Origin: Jiangella mangrovi
GTDB lineage: Bacteria; Actinomycetota; Actinomycetes; Jiangellales; Jiangellaceae
Length of the DNA: 64,000 nucleotides
Assembly (NCBI RefSeq): GCF_014204975.1
Contig: NZ_JACHMM010000001.1
Span: 248,001 to 312,000 of the forward strand
Reading direction: 5' to 3'
Of the stretch, positions 17,489 to 26,720 are shown piece by piece. The first letter of the stretch is position 1. Every line of letters starts with the position of its first letter. Made by a program: the position numbers and the translations under genes. The notes beneath the pieces are model-generated. The model was not told the DNA's origin, did not search any database, and saw only the letters and a program-made list of their open reading frames with translations.

Positions 17489-18402
17489 GGCACGATCCCC
17501 AGGTCCAGCGGCGCCAGGATGTCGTCGAGCAGCGCCCGCCCGCCGGCGTCCAGCGTCTTGGCCGGCAGCCGGACCGTGGCGTGCTCGATGATGCCGCGGC
17601 GCACCAGCACCTCCTTGTGCACCGCCCACGCGATGCCCTGCTGCAGGCCGTGCACGATCAACGGCAGCAGCCGCGCGAACGCGGCCCGGGCCTCGGCCCG
17701 CTGCCCCGCGTTCCAGGTCGCCAGCACCGGCGCCAGCAGGTCCGGGAACTCGCACGCCGGCATGGTGCCGATGGAGCCGCGCGCGTACTCGTCGAGGACG
17801 AACTGGGCGTTCTGGCCGCCCAGGACCGCGAAGCCGTCGTCCTCGGCGGCGACGGCATCGGCGACGGCGCCCACCTTGGGCACCGTCGGCGGCGCCTCGA
17901 CCTTGACCGAGGTGACGCCGTCGAGCTTGCTCAGCTCGACGATGAGCGCGGCCGACATGGTGACGCCGGTGACGCCGGGCGCGTCCTGGACCATCACCTC
18001 GGTGCCGGTCGATGCGGCGAACTCGCCGACCAGCCCGTAGAACTCGACCAGCTGGTCCGGGCCCGGCTTGACCATGAACGGCGGCAGCACCATGAGTGCG
18101 TCGGCGCCGCCGTCGGCCGCCTCGCGGGCCTGCTCGAGCGCGGTGACCGACGAGGTGCCGTTGACGCCGGCGACGACGGGGACGGCGTCGGCGACGATCT
18201 CGCGGACGTCGCTCAGGATGACCTGGCGCTCGGCCAGCGTCAGGGCGAACCCCTCGCTGGCCATGCCGAACACCGCGACGCCGTCGACGCCGCTGGTCAG
18301 CTGGAACTCCACCAGCCGCCGAAGCCCGGGCCGGTCGAGCGAGCCGTCGGGAAGGAAGGGGGTGGCCAGGATCGGCACCAGGCCGTGGACGGTGTGGGTC
18401 AT
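17485..18402 (-). CDS. DapA/NanA-superfamily lyase or aldolase
   Basis: 305 residues, (beta/alpha)8 barrel of the dihydrodipicolinate synthase family. The Schiff-base lysine is Lys167 (TSVKVEA). The Tyr of the usual YNxP motif is replaced: the segment reads MVQDAPG (138-144). Tyr133 is required in true dihydrodipicolinate synthase, so lysine biosynthesis is unlikely. Next to an enolase-superfamily dehydratase and an SDR, a 2-keto-3-deoxy sugar-acid aldolase is the better reading. ATG 18402 overlaps the upstream stop by 4 bp. Confidence 0.87.
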   Translation of the reverse strand: MTHTVHGLVPILATPFLPDGSLDRPGLRRLVEFQLTSGVDGVAVFGMASEGFALTLAERQVILSDVREIVADAVPVVAGVNGTSSVTALEQAREAADGGADALMVLPPFMVKPGPDQLVEFYGLVGEFAASTGTEVMVQDAPGVTGVTMSAALIVELSKLDGVTSVKVEAPPTVPKVGAVADAVAAEDDGFAVLGGQNAQFVLDEYARGSIGTMPACEFPDLLAPVLATWNAGQRAEARAAFARLLPLIVHGLQQGIAWAVHKEVLVRRGIIEHATVRLPAKTLDAGGRALLDDILAPLDLGIVP

Positions 18403-19568
18403 ACGGTTCGGGACTCCTCGGCGAGCGTGCGGACGGTTTCCTCGTCGACGTCGATCCCGAGCCCCGGACCGGCCGGCAACGGGAAGCCGCCGGGACCGAA
18501 CGCGATCGGGTGCCGCAGGATGCGCTGGCCGACGTCGGTGGACTTGGGCTGGTACTCGAACACCTCGAGGGACTCGACGGCCGCGCTGACGTGCAGGCCT
18601 GCGGCCAGGGCGATGGCGAGTCCGGTGGAGTGGTGCGGCGCGACCGGGACGTGCCGGGCGGCCGCGAGCTCGGCGATGGCCATCGCCTCGGTGATGCCGG
18701 TGCGGCCGACGTCGGGCTGCGCGATCCGCAGAGCCCGGGCGTCGAGCCACTGGCCGAACTCGTAGCGGTTGCGCAGCGCCTCGCCGACGGCGACGGGCAC
18801 CGGCGACGTGCGGGTGAGCTCGGTGTGGCCGATGAGGTCCTCAGGCGCGAGCGGCGCCTCGAGGAACCAGGCGCCACGTTCGGCCAGACCCGCGGCGAGG
18901 CGGCCGGCGTCGGTGACCGAGTAGACCCAGTGCGCGTCGACGGCGACCCGCAGCGACGGCGCGGCGGTGCGGACCGCGTCGACGGTCGCGAGGTCGGCCT
19001 CGACGCCGTGGCCCAGGTGCAGCTTGACCCCGGTGGCGCCGCGGGCCACCCAGTCCGCGGCCAGCGCGGCGCGCTCGTCGTCCTTGGTCCGCGGCAGCCC
19101 CGAGACGTACACCGGGACGTGGTCGCGGAAGGCGCCGCCGAGCAGGTCAGCCACGGACCGGCCGGTGAGCCGCCCGGCCAGGTCCCACAGGGCGATGTCG
19201 ACGGCGGCCAGGGCGTCGGCCTGGTGCCCCACCAGGTGCCCGCGCTCGCGCATGAGGTCGCGCAGCCGCGACCACGCCGGCCGCGGCCGGGTCGCGTCCA
19301 TGCCGCGCAGCACCGGCGCCAGCAGCAGGTCGACCACCGCCGCCGGCACCTCGGGCGCGACCGGGGCCAGCGCCTCGCCCCAGCCGGTCGTGCCGTCCTC
19401 GGCCGTCACCTTGACCAGGAGCGCCTCGAACCGGTCGGAGTACAGGCTGCGCCAGGGCTCGCGCACGGTGTAGGCAGGACCGATCGCGCTGCCGTCGCGC
19501 AGGGCACCGAGATAGGCCTCGTCGGAGCGCAGCTTGAGGACGAAGGTCTCGATATCACGAATCAACAT
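18399..19568 (-). CDS. mandelate racemase/enolase-superfamily sugar-acid dehydratase
   Basis: 389 residues. N-terminal capping domain (about 1-130), then the barrel with the KxH-like segment VKLHLGHG, metal-ligand strands VAVDAHW, FLEAPLAPED and VAVGEAL, and the C-terminal PHHST. The organisation fits acid-sugar dehydratases such as rhamnonate or galactonate dehydratase. First gene of the minus-strand arm of locus B, directly facing IclR operator B. It shares long segments (MRERGHL.GHQADALAAVDIALWDL) with the plus-strand dehydratase at 26.7 kb, so the two are paralogs. Confidence 0.9.
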   Translation of the reverse strand: MLIRDIETFVLKLRSDEAYLGALRDGSAIGPAYTVREPWRSLYSDRFEALLVKVTAEDGTTGWGEALAPVAPEVPAAVVDLLLAPVLRGMDATRPRPAWSRLRDLMRERGHLVGHQADALAAVDIALWDLAGRLTGRSVADLLGGAFRDHVPVYVSGLPRTKDDERAALAADWVARGATGVKLHLGHGVEADLATVDAVRTAAPSLRVAVDAHWVYSVTDAGRLAAGLAERGAWFLEAPLAPEDLIGHTELTRTSPVPVAVGEALRNRYEFGQWLDARALRIAQPDVGRTGITEAMAIAELAAARHVPVAPHHSTGLAIALAAGLHVSAAVESLEVFEYQPKSTDVGQRILRHPIAFGPGGFPLPAGPGLGIDVDEETVRTLAEESRTV

Positions 19569-19595
19569 CTGTCATCCGAACAGGGCTTGACTTCA

Positions 19596-19628
19596 TGCAC
19601 CATATGCGTAACTCTCCCACATGATGCA
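19596..19628. promoter_or_regulatory. IclR-type operator B
   Basis: Arms TGCACCATATGCGTA (19596-19610) and CTCCCACATGATGCA (19614-19628) with a 3-bp spacer; the outer 11 bp match at 9 positions when folded back. The left arm matches operator A (TGCAACATGTGCATA) at 12 of 15 positions and the 15-3-15 layout is identical. It lies between the divergent dehydratase and IclR genes. A TTGACT at 19587-19592 just upstream could be the -35 box of the plus-strand promoter. Confidence 0.75.
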
Positions 19629-19653
19629 CGGTTCCTTCAATCTCAGGAGCGCA

Positions 19654-20442
19654 GTGGCAACGGACCAGGCCACGAACCAGAGCGTCGAGAAGGCGGCGAC
19701 TGTTCTCAGTGCCTTCCTCGACGGCCGGGCCCTGCGCGTCTCCGACGTCGCCAAGCATGCGGGGCTCGGGCAATCCACCGCGTCCCGACTCCTGTCTACT
19801 CTTGAATCGTTACAGTTCGTCGAGCGCGACCCGATCAGCTCGATGTACCAGCTGGGACCGGCCCTGCTGACCCTGGCCGGAGTGGCGATCAACCAGCACC
19901 CCGTGCACCGCGAGGCCCGCCAGGCGGCCCAGAACCTGGCCGGGTCGCTGGGCCTCGGCGTCAACGTCGCGGTCCGCCAGGGCTCGTCGCTGTTCTACCT
20001 CTGTAACTTCGAGGGCCGGCTGGCACCGAAGTCCTACACGCTGATGGGCCAGCGCAACCCGCTGCACGCCACCGGCATCGGCAAGTGCCTGCTGCTGGCC
20101 CTCACGCCGGCAGAACGCCGCGACCTCGTCCCCGACCTGCACCGCTACACCCCGCGCACCGTCTGCGACCACGACGACCTCGACGCCGAGCTGGCCGAGG
20201 TCGCCCACCGCGGCTACGCGACCGAGATCGAGGAGCTGGCGCTGGGGCGCTCGTGCGTCGCGGCGCCGATCCTCGACCAGTCCGGGCAGATCGTCGCCGC
20301 GCTGTCCATCTCCGGCCCGCTCTCCGCGCTGGGACTCGCCGGCGGCGATCCCGACCTCGCCAGCACCGTCATCGAAGTGGCCGACTCGATCAGCGTCGGC
20401 CTCGGCTACCTGGGGCCCCGGCACACGACGGCGCAGCCCTGA
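19654..20442 (+). CDS. IclR family transcriptional regulator (locus B)
   Basis: 262 residues from GTG 19654, chosen because AGGAG (19645-19649) lies 4 nt upstream. An ATG at 19621 is in frame but sits inside the operator. Winged helix-turn-helix (about 10-65) and IclR effector domain with LHATGIGKC and GRSCVAAPI. Paralog of the regulator at 14 kb. The 37-bp gap to the binding-protein gene suggests it is first in the plus-strand operon and autoregulated through operator B. Confidence 0.92.
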   Translation: MATDQATNQSVEKAATVLSAFLDGRALRVSDVAKHAGLGQSTASRLLSTLESLQFVERDPISSMYQLGPALLTLAGVAINQHPVHREARQAAQNLAGSLGLGVNVAVRQGSSLFYLCNFEGRLAPKSYTLMGQRNPLHATGIGKCLLLALTPAERRDLVPDLHRYTPRTVCDHDDLDAELAEVAHRGYATEIEELALGRSCVAAPILDQSGQIVAALSISGPLSALGLAGGDPDLASTVIEVADSISVGLGYLGPRHTTAQP

Positions 20443-20479
20443 CCCGTCTCGTTCCACCGACGAAGGAGTCCCCGAGACC

Positions 20480-21934
20480 ATGTCCCGCACACGACGCACG
20501 CTGCGCTGGGCGGCCGCCGTTTCGGCCGTCGCCCTGACGGCCACCGGCTGCAACCTCGTCGGTTCCGGCGAGGACGACAGCAGCACCGACGACGCCTCCG
20601 GCGGCGAGAACGTCACCGTCACCGTCGCCCTGGTCCCCGACCCGCCCGGCGCGAGCGAGTTCTACCGCGCCCAGTTCGACCTCCTCGAAGAGGAGAACCC
20701 GGGCCTGACCGTCGAGGTCCTCGAGAACCCGGCCGACCAGCAGCTCGCCGCCGTCGAGCTGATGTTCCAGCAGGGCGACCCGCCGGACGTGTTCCGCGCC
20801 CAGGCCGACGGCTTCGACCGGATGTACGAGCGCGGCTGGACGCACTCGCTGGAGGAGTTCGTCACCGACGAGTTCCTCGACCGGTTCCCCGAGGGCACCA
20901 TGAACCCGGCGACGTCGGGCCTGCACCGTAACGGTGAGCTGTACACGTTGCCGCTGGTCACGGGCAAGTGGGAGGCCCGGCCGCTGGTCGTCAACATGGC
21001 CATCCTGCGCGAGAACGGCTACGACGCCCCGCCGGAGACGTGGAGCGAGTTCGAGGAGATGGCCCGCACCATCACGGCCAACGGCGGCGGCTCGGTGTTC
21101 GGGTACGCGCCGTTCAACGCCAAGGCCGGCGGCGTCGAGATGTTCGCCCAGACGGCGGTGCCGGGTTCGGTGCTCAGCGACGGCATCGACTTCCGCACCG
21201 GCAAGCCGGCGACGGCGTCGCCCGGGCTGGTCGAGGCCGTCGAGATGCACCGGCGCATGCAGGCCGACGGCGTCATGGCGCCGGGCTGGGAGAGCTGGGA
21301 CGCCAACCGGCCGTTCACCGAGTTCGCCGCCGGCACCATTGCCATGTACCCGACGCCGACCTACCAGGTCGCCGAGATCCGCAAGCTCAACCCGGAGATC
21401 GAGATGGTGGTCGCGCCGATGCCGGTGCCGGACACGGGCCGCGTCGCCTACACACCGCTGCGCCAGTCGTTCGCCCCGATCTGGTCGATGTCCTCGGAGA
21501 CCGAGCACCCGGACGAGGCGTGGAAGGTCATGGACTTCCTCGCGTCGCCGGAGTTCCACCAGGCCTACTACGAGGAGTTCGGCACGCTGACCGCGCTCGA
21601 GGGCGCCTGGGAGGACCAGGCCATGGACAACCCGGACCAGGCAGCGATCCTCGAGGTGGCCGACGAGACCGTCCGGCTGATCCCGAACCCGATCCTGGCC
21701 AGCGAGGGCGGCGCGGCGATCCTGCAGGCCCGGGCCCAGCGCCCGGAGCTGCGCTTCGTCGACGCCGCCGTCGACGCGATCATCAACGACAAGCCGTTCC
21801 TGCCCATCGCCCAGGGGCTGGACGCGCAGCTGCAGACGTTCCTCGACGAGCAGGTCGCGGCCGGCACGGGCACGCTCGAGGACATCACGTTCCCGGACTG
21901 GGACCCGCTCGAGAACTACACCCCGGAGCAGTAG
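20480..21934 (+). CDS. sugar ABC transporter substrate-binding lipoprotein (locus B)
   Basis: 484 residues. Sec signal with lipobox (LTATGC, Cys about 24), an acidic Ser/Asp/Gly linker and a family-1 solute-binding fold. GAAGGAG lies 11 nt before the ATG. No twin-arginine motif, unlike the locus A protein. Followed at 3 bp by its permease genes. Proposed to bind rhamnose-containing oligosaccharides, since a cytoplasmic GH78 enzyme is encoded in the same operon. Confidence 0.9.
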   Translation: MSRTRRTLRWAAAVSAVALTATGCNLVGSGEDDSSTDDASGGENVTVTVALVPDPPGASEFYRAQFDLLEEENPGLTVEVLENPADQQLAAVELMFQQGDPPDVFRAQADGFDRMYERGWTHSLEEFVTDEFLDRFPEGTMNPATSGLHRNGELYTLPLVTGKWEARPLVVNMAILRENGYDAPPETWSEFEEMARTITANGGGSVFGYAPFNAKAGGVEMFAQTAVPGSVLSDGIDFRTGKPATASPGLVEAVEMHRRMQADGVMAPGWESWDANRPFTEFAAGTIAMYPTPTYQVAEIRKLNPEIEMVVAPMPVPDTGRVAYTPLRQSFAPIWSMSSETEHPDEAWKVMDFLASPEFHQAYYEEFGTLTALEGAWEDQAMDNPDQAAILEVADETVRLIPNPILASEGGAAILQARAQRPELRFVDAAVDAIINDKPFLPIAQGLDAQLQTFLDEQVAAGTGTLEDITFPDWDPLENYTPEQ

Positions 21935-21937
21935 TCC

Positions 21938-22879
21938 ATGGCTTCGACGTACGCGGCGACCCGGCGGCCCCGTGCCGCCGGTCGCTGGCGCCGGCACGCC
22001 TGGAGCTACGCGTTCCTGGTCCCCGGCCTGGTGCTGTTCGGCGGGTTCTCCATCTGGCCGCTGCTGGCGAGCTGGTGGTACGCGTTCTTCGACTGGGACG
22101 GCGTCGGCGCCCCCACCGACTGGGTGGGCTTCGACAACTTCAGCGAGGTCCTGGGGTCCGGCGACTTCTGGCAGGCGTTCTGGCACTCGTTCCTGTTCTC
22201 CTTCGCCGCCCTGCTGATCGAGCTGCCGCTGGCGCTGATCCTGGCGATCCTGCTGAACAACGCCTGGCTGCGCGGGCGCAACGTCTACCGGCTCGCGCTG
22301 TTCCTGCCGGTGGTCACGACGACCGCGGTCATCGGCATCGTGTTCGCGGTGCTGCTGGACCCGATCCGCGGCGTCGTCAACACCGCACTGACGGACGTGG
22401 GGATCGTCGACCAGGCGGTCAACTTCCTCGGCTCGACGACGACGGCGCTGCCGACGCTGATCGGCATCGACATCTGGAAGGGCTTCGGCATCACGCTGAT
22501 CTACTGGCTGGCTGCCTTGCAGACGATCCCGAAGGACATCCACGAGGCGGCGCTGATCGACGGCGCCAGCTCGCGGCAGTCGCTGCGCTACGTGGTGCTG
22601 CCGATGCTGGTGCCGATCGCCGTCGTCATCCTGCTGCTGGTGTTCCAGCGCAGCCTCAACACGTTCGACCTGGTCCAGGCGACCACGCAGGGCGGGCCGA
22701 ACTACTCCACCGACGTGGTCCCGACCTACGTCTACCGGTTCGCGTTCGACCCGTACCTGCAGGCGCCGCGGTACGGCTTCGCCTGCGCGGCCGGCGCGGT
22801 GTTCGGCCTGATGACCCTGTTCATCACCCTGCTGCAGGCGCCGCTGCTGCGGGGCCGGGCCCGAGGGGGCGCGCTGTGA
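21938..22879 (+). CDS. sugar ABC transporter permease, MalF type (locus B)
   Basis: 313 residues, six predicted membrane segments, basic N terminus, and the EAA loop EAALIDGASSRQSLRY. Stop overlaps the start of the second permease (GTGA). It pairs with the MalG-type permease to form the pore; the ATPase must be encoded elsewhere. Confidence 0.92.
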   Translation: MASTYAATRRPRAAGRWRRHAWSYAFLVPGLVLFGGFSIWPLLASWWYAFFDWDGVGAPTDWVGFDNFSEVLGSGDFWQAFWHSFLFSFAALLIELPLALILAILLNNAWLRGRNVYRLALFLPVVTTTAVIGIVFAVLLDPIRGVVNTALTDVGIVDQAVNFLGSTTTALPTLIGIDIWKGFGITLIYWLAALQTIPKDIHEAALIDGASSRQSLRYVVLPMLVPIAVVILLLVFQRSLNTFDLVQATTQGGPNYSTDVVPTYVYRFAFDPYLQAPRYGFACAAGAVFGLMTLFITLLQAPLLRGRARGGAL

Positions 22880-23772
22880 CCACCACCGAACTGGTCCGCT
22901 CTGCCACCTCGCCGGAGGCGCCGGTCCGCCCGGACCGGCGCAACCGCTGGTACAAGCTGCGCCCGAAGCTGTGGCACCTGTTCCTGATCCCGTTCTGCCT
23001 GCTCTGGGTCTACCCGTTCATCTGGATGGTGTCGGCGGCGTTCAAGACGCAGAGCGAGATGCTGCTCGGCGGGCTGTCGCTGATCCCGAAGGAGTGGACG
23101 CTCGAGAACTTCGAGCGGGCCTGGACGACGGCCAAGTTCGGCGACTACACGCTGAACACGCTGACGTTCTCGATCGCCGTCGTGGTGCTGACGCTGCTGG
23201 CGTCGTCGACCGCGGGCTACGCGTTGTCCAAGCCGGACCTGCCGGGCAAGAAGGTGATCATCGCCGTCCTGGTGGTGACGATGTTCATCCCGCACAGCTA
23301 CACGATCATCCCGGTGTTCCTGCTGATCAACGACCTCGGTCTGAACAACGGGCTGCTCGGGGCGGCGCTGGCGCAGGCCGGCCCGGGGCTGGTGGTGCCG
23401 ATCCTGCTGTTCATGGGGTTCTTCGCCGGCATCCCCCGCGACCTCGAGGAGGCCGCGCGCATCGACGGCGCCGGCTACGTCCGGACCTTCTGGCGGGTGC
23501 TGCTGCCCCTGGCGAAGCCCGTTATCGGCACAGTGGCCCTGATGAACTTCGTGTTCTCGTGGAACGCGTTCTTCGTGCCGCTGGTGTTCACGCTCGGCGC
23601 GCCGGAGCTGCGGACGCTGGGCGTGGGCATGTTCAGCTTCTTCGGCCAGGAGTCGACCGACTGGACCGGCCTCGCGGCGGGCGCCTGCATCAGCACCATC
23701 CCGATCGTCATCGTCTTCCTGTTCCTCCAGCGCACCTTCGTCGAGGGGATCGCCGGGGCGGTGAAGAGCTGA
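22876..23772 (+). CDS. sugar ABC transporter permease, MalG type (locus B)
   Basis: 298 residues from GTG 22876, which overlaps the preceding stop by 4 bp and follows GAGGGGG. Six membrane segments, EAA loop EEAARIDGAGYVRTFW, and the C-terminal EGIAGAVKS typical of this permease class. The GH78 gene starts 2 bp after its stop. Confidence 0.92.
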   Translation: MTTTELVRSATSPEAPVRPDRRNRWYKLRPKLWHLFLIPFCLLWVYPFIWMVSAAFKTQSEMLLGGLSLIPKEWTLENFERAWTTAKFGDYTLNTLTFSIAVVVLTLLASSTAGYALSKPDLPGKKVIIAVLVVTMFIPHSYTIIPVFLLINDLGLNNGLLGAALAQAGPGLVVPILLFMGFFAGIPRDLEEAARIDGAGYVRTFWRVLLPLAKPVIGTVALMNFVFSWNAFFVPLVFTLGAPELRTLGVGMFSFFGQESTDWTGLAAGACISTIPIVIVFLFLQRTFVEGIAGAVKS

Positions 23773-23774
23773 CG

Positions 23775-26720
23775 ATGCGCATCAGCCGGCTCGAGGTCGA
23801 GGACGCACCCTGCCCGCTGGGCCTGGACGAGCCGCGACCGCGGTTCTCGTGGGTCGTGTCCGACGGCGACCCCGTCGCGTACCAGGTGGTGGTCGACGAC
23901 GTCTGGGACAGTGGCCGGGTCGCGTCGGACCGCACGTTCGGGGTCGAGTACGACGGGCCGACGCTGACGCCGTCGACCCGCTACCAGTGGCGGGTCCGGG
24001 TGTGGCCGGCCGGCGGCGACTCACCCGTGACGAGCGAGCCGTCCTGGTGGGAGACCGGGATGCTCGGCGGTGACTGGGGCGGCGCGCGCTGGATCGGCGC
24101 CGTCCCCTGGCCCGCGGCGGCGCTGGGGCTCGACGGCGCCGGCTGGCTCGCCGTGCCGCCGGACGGCGCCCGCTACCGGGGCGTGCTGACGCTGCCGGCC
24201 GGGCGGCCGGTGCGGCGGGCCCTCGTCGCGATGTACGCCGACGACTTCCGGCTCAGCCTCGGCTGGCACGAGGTGCTCGGCGGCACCATTCGCTACGGCG
24301 AGGACGAGCGCGTCGGGGCGTCGGCCGACGTGACGGAGCTCGTGCGGGCGGCGGCGGGCAGCGTGGTCCTGACGGTGCGAGCGAACCCCGGCCGCGAGCC
24401 GGCGGTGCTGGCCGGGCGGCTCTGGGTCGAGTTCGACGACGGCGCCACGGCCACGCTGGTCACCGGCCCGCATTGGACGACGTCCTCCGGCGCTCCCGCC
24501 CCGGTCGCGGAGCCGCCGCCGGGCCCCGTCGTCGTCGCCTCGCCGGAGCGCCCGGCGCCGCTGCTGCGCCGCTCGTTCACGCTGCCGGCCGAGGCCGTCC
24601 GGGCCCGCCTGTCCGTGGCCGGGCTGGCGTACCACGAGGTGCACCTGGGCGAGCGGCGCGTCGGTTCGGCGGTGCTGGACCCCGGGTTCACCGCGTACGA
24701 CCGCACGGTGCTGTACGCGACGCACGACGTGACGGACCTGGTCGCCGCGGGGCCGAACGTCGTCACCGCCGAGCTGGGCCGCGGCTTCCACGGGCTGACC
24801 ACGCCGACCATCTGGTGGTGGCACCGGGCGTCCTGGCACGGCGAGCCGCGGCTGCTGTTCCGGCTGGTCGTGACGCACGCTGACGGGTCGGAGACGGTCG
24901 TGGTGTCCGACGGCTCCTGGGAGGTCGCGGACGGGCCGACCCGGAGCGACTCGCTGTACACCGGCGAGACGTACGACGCGCGCCGGGTGGGCGGCGAGAC
25001 GTGGGGACCCGCGGCGGTGCTGCCGGCGCCGGCGGGCCGCCTGGTCGCGCAGCAGCACGAGCCGATCCGGGTCACCGAGACCGTCCGGCCCGTGTCCGTC
25101 ACGTCGCTCTCCCCCGGCCGGCACGTGCTCGACTTCGGCCGCACCATGGCCGGGCGGGCCCGCATCGCCGTCGACGCGCCGGCCGGGCGCACCGTCACCC
25201 TGACCTACGCCGAGCAACTGGCGTCCGACGGCACCGTCGCGCCCATCAGCGCGCTGGTCTGGCACCGCCGCTTCCAGCGCGACGAGTACGTGGCGGCGGG
25301 CGAGCCGGGCGAGACGTGGGAGCCGCGGTTCACCTACAAGGGCTTCCGCTACCTGCAGGTCGACGGCGTCGACGGCGTTCCCGCAGCTGACGCCGTCGTC
25401 GCCCGGATCCTGCACAGCGACGTCGCGACGTCCGGCGAGTTCGGCTGCTCCGAGCCGCTGTACGAGCGGCTGCACGCGATGATGCACCGGACCGTGGTGA
25501 ACAACCTGCACGGCATCCCGACCGACACCCCGCTGTACGAGAAGAACGGCTGGACCGGCGACGTCCAGGTCGCGCTGCCGACGCTGCTGGCGATGTTCGA
25601 CCTGCGCCGGCTCCTCGCCAAGTGGGCGGGCGACCTCGCCGACGCGCAGCGGCCGTCCGGCGCGCTGCCGGTCGTCGTGCCGAGCGGCGGCTGGGGGTAC
25701 GAGCAGCTGGCGCCGTCGCCGGAGTGGACCACCGTCTACCCGTACCTGGTCCGCGAGCTGTACCGCGCCTACGGCGACGAGCGGCTGGTCGCGCGGCACT
25801 GGGCAGGCGTGACGCGGTACCTGGACTGGGAGCTGGGGCGCCTCGACGGCGACGGTCTGGCCACCAGCGAGCTGGGCGACTGGCTGGCGCCCGGGTACGT
25901 CGTCCCGCCCGAGGACCGCCGCCTCACCGCGACCGCCTATCTGCACCGGGCGCTGGAGGCGGCGGCGGAGCTTGGCGGTCTGGTCGGCGACGACGCCGCC
26001 GCTCCGCGGTATCGCGACGCCGCGGCCGCCTGCCGGGACGCGCTGAACGCGACCTTCCTGGACCGCTCGGCCGGGGTGTACCGCACCGCGACCGACCCGG
26101 GGTACCGGCAGACCTCGAACGCGGTGCCGCTGGCGTTCGGGCTGGTCCCGCCCGAGTATGAGCAGGCGGTGGCCGACGGCCTCGCCGCGTCGCTGGCCGA
26201 GCGCGGCGACCGTCTGGACACCGGCTGCCTCGGCACGAGCGTGCTGCTGCCGGTCCTCACCCGGTACGGGCACGGCGACCGCGCGCACGCCGTCGTCACC
26301 CAGCCGGACGAGCCGGGCTGGCGGTACTGGATCGGGCTCGGCGCGGACACCATGTGGGAGTCGTGGAAGCCGGACTCGCGCTCGCGCGGCCACTACTTCC
26401 TCGGCACCGTCGTCCAGTGGCTGTACGAGCACGTCGCGGGCCTGCGCCCGGGCGACGCCGGGTTCGCGCGGTTCGTCGTGCGGCCGGACGCCCGCGGCCC
26501 GCTGACCTGGGCCCGGGCGGTTCGAGAGACCGTGCGCGGGCGGGCGTCCGTGGCGTGGTCGCGGACGGCCGACGGTGTGCAGCTCGAGGTCGAGGTGCCC
26601 GCGGGGGCGACGGCCGAGGTGCACGTCCCGGTGGGTTCGGACGTGGGTGACGCGTGGCGCGTGCGGACGGTGGGTGCGGGCCGGTGGCGGTTCCACGACG
26701 AGGAGACGGAGAGCCTGTGA
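23775..26720 (+). CDS. cytoplasmic GH78 alpha-L-rhamnosidase
   Basis: 981 residues, no signal peptide: the protein begins directly with the GH78 N-domain (MRISRLEVEDAPCPLGLDEP). Catalytic elements are complete: TDTPLYEKNGWTGD on the acid side and GADTMWESW with Glu862 as predicted base. This contrasts with the secreted GH78 at the left end, which lacks that Glu. Placed right after the two permease genes and overlapping the dehydratase by 4 bp, it should release L-rhamnose from imported oligosaccharides. Confidence 0.92.
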   Translation: MRISRLEVEDAPCPLGLDEPRPRFSWVVSDGDPVAYQVVVDDVWDSGRVASDRTFGVEYDGPTLTPSTRYQWRVRVWPAGGDSPVTSEPSWWETGMLGGDWGGARWIGAVPWPAAALGLDGAGWLAVPPDGARYRGVLTLPAGRPVRRALVAMYADDFRLSLGWHEVLGGTIRYGEDERVGASADVTELVRAAAGSVVLTVRANPGREPAVLAGRLWVEFDDGATATLVTGPHWTTSSGAPAPVAEPPPGPVVVASPERPAPLLRRSFTLPAEAVRARLSVAGLAYHEVHLGERRVGSAVLDPGFTAYDRTVLYATHDVTDLVAAGPNVVTAELGRGFHGLTTPTIWWWHRASWHGEPRLLFRLVVTHADGSETVVVSDGSWEVADGPTRSDSLYTGETYDARRVGGETWGPAAVLPAPAGRLVAQQHEPIRVTETVRPVSVTSLSPGRHVLDFGRTMAGRARIAVDAPAGRTVTLTYAEQLASDGTVAPISALVWHRRFQRDEYVAAGEPGETWEPRFTYKGFRYLQVDGVDGVPAADAVVARILHSDVATSGEFGCSEPLYERLHAMMHRTVVNNLHGIPTDTPLYEKNGWTGDVQVALPTLLAMFDLRRLLAKWAGDLADAQRPSGALPVVVPSGGWGYEQLAPSPEWTTVYPYLVRELYRAYGDERLVARHWAGVTRYLDWELGRLDGDGLATSELGDWLAPGYVVPPEDRRLTATAYLHRALEAAAELGGLVGDDAAAPRYRDAAAACRDALNATFLDRSAGVYRTATDPGYRQTSNAVPLAFGLVPPEYEQAVADGLAASLAERGDRLDTGCLGTSVLLPVLTRYGHGDRAHAVVTQPDEPGWRYWIGLGADTMWESWKPDSRSRGHYFLGTVVQWLYEHVAGLRPGDAGFARFVVRPDARGPLTWARAVRETVRGRASVAWSRTADGVQLEVEVPAGATAEVHVPVGSDVGDAWRVRTVGAGRWRFHDEETESL

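Noticed and set aside
17485..18402. Annotation of the DapA-like gene as lysine-pathway dihydrodipicolinate synthase
   Set aside because: The YNxP tyrosine is missing and the neighbours are sugar-acid genes.
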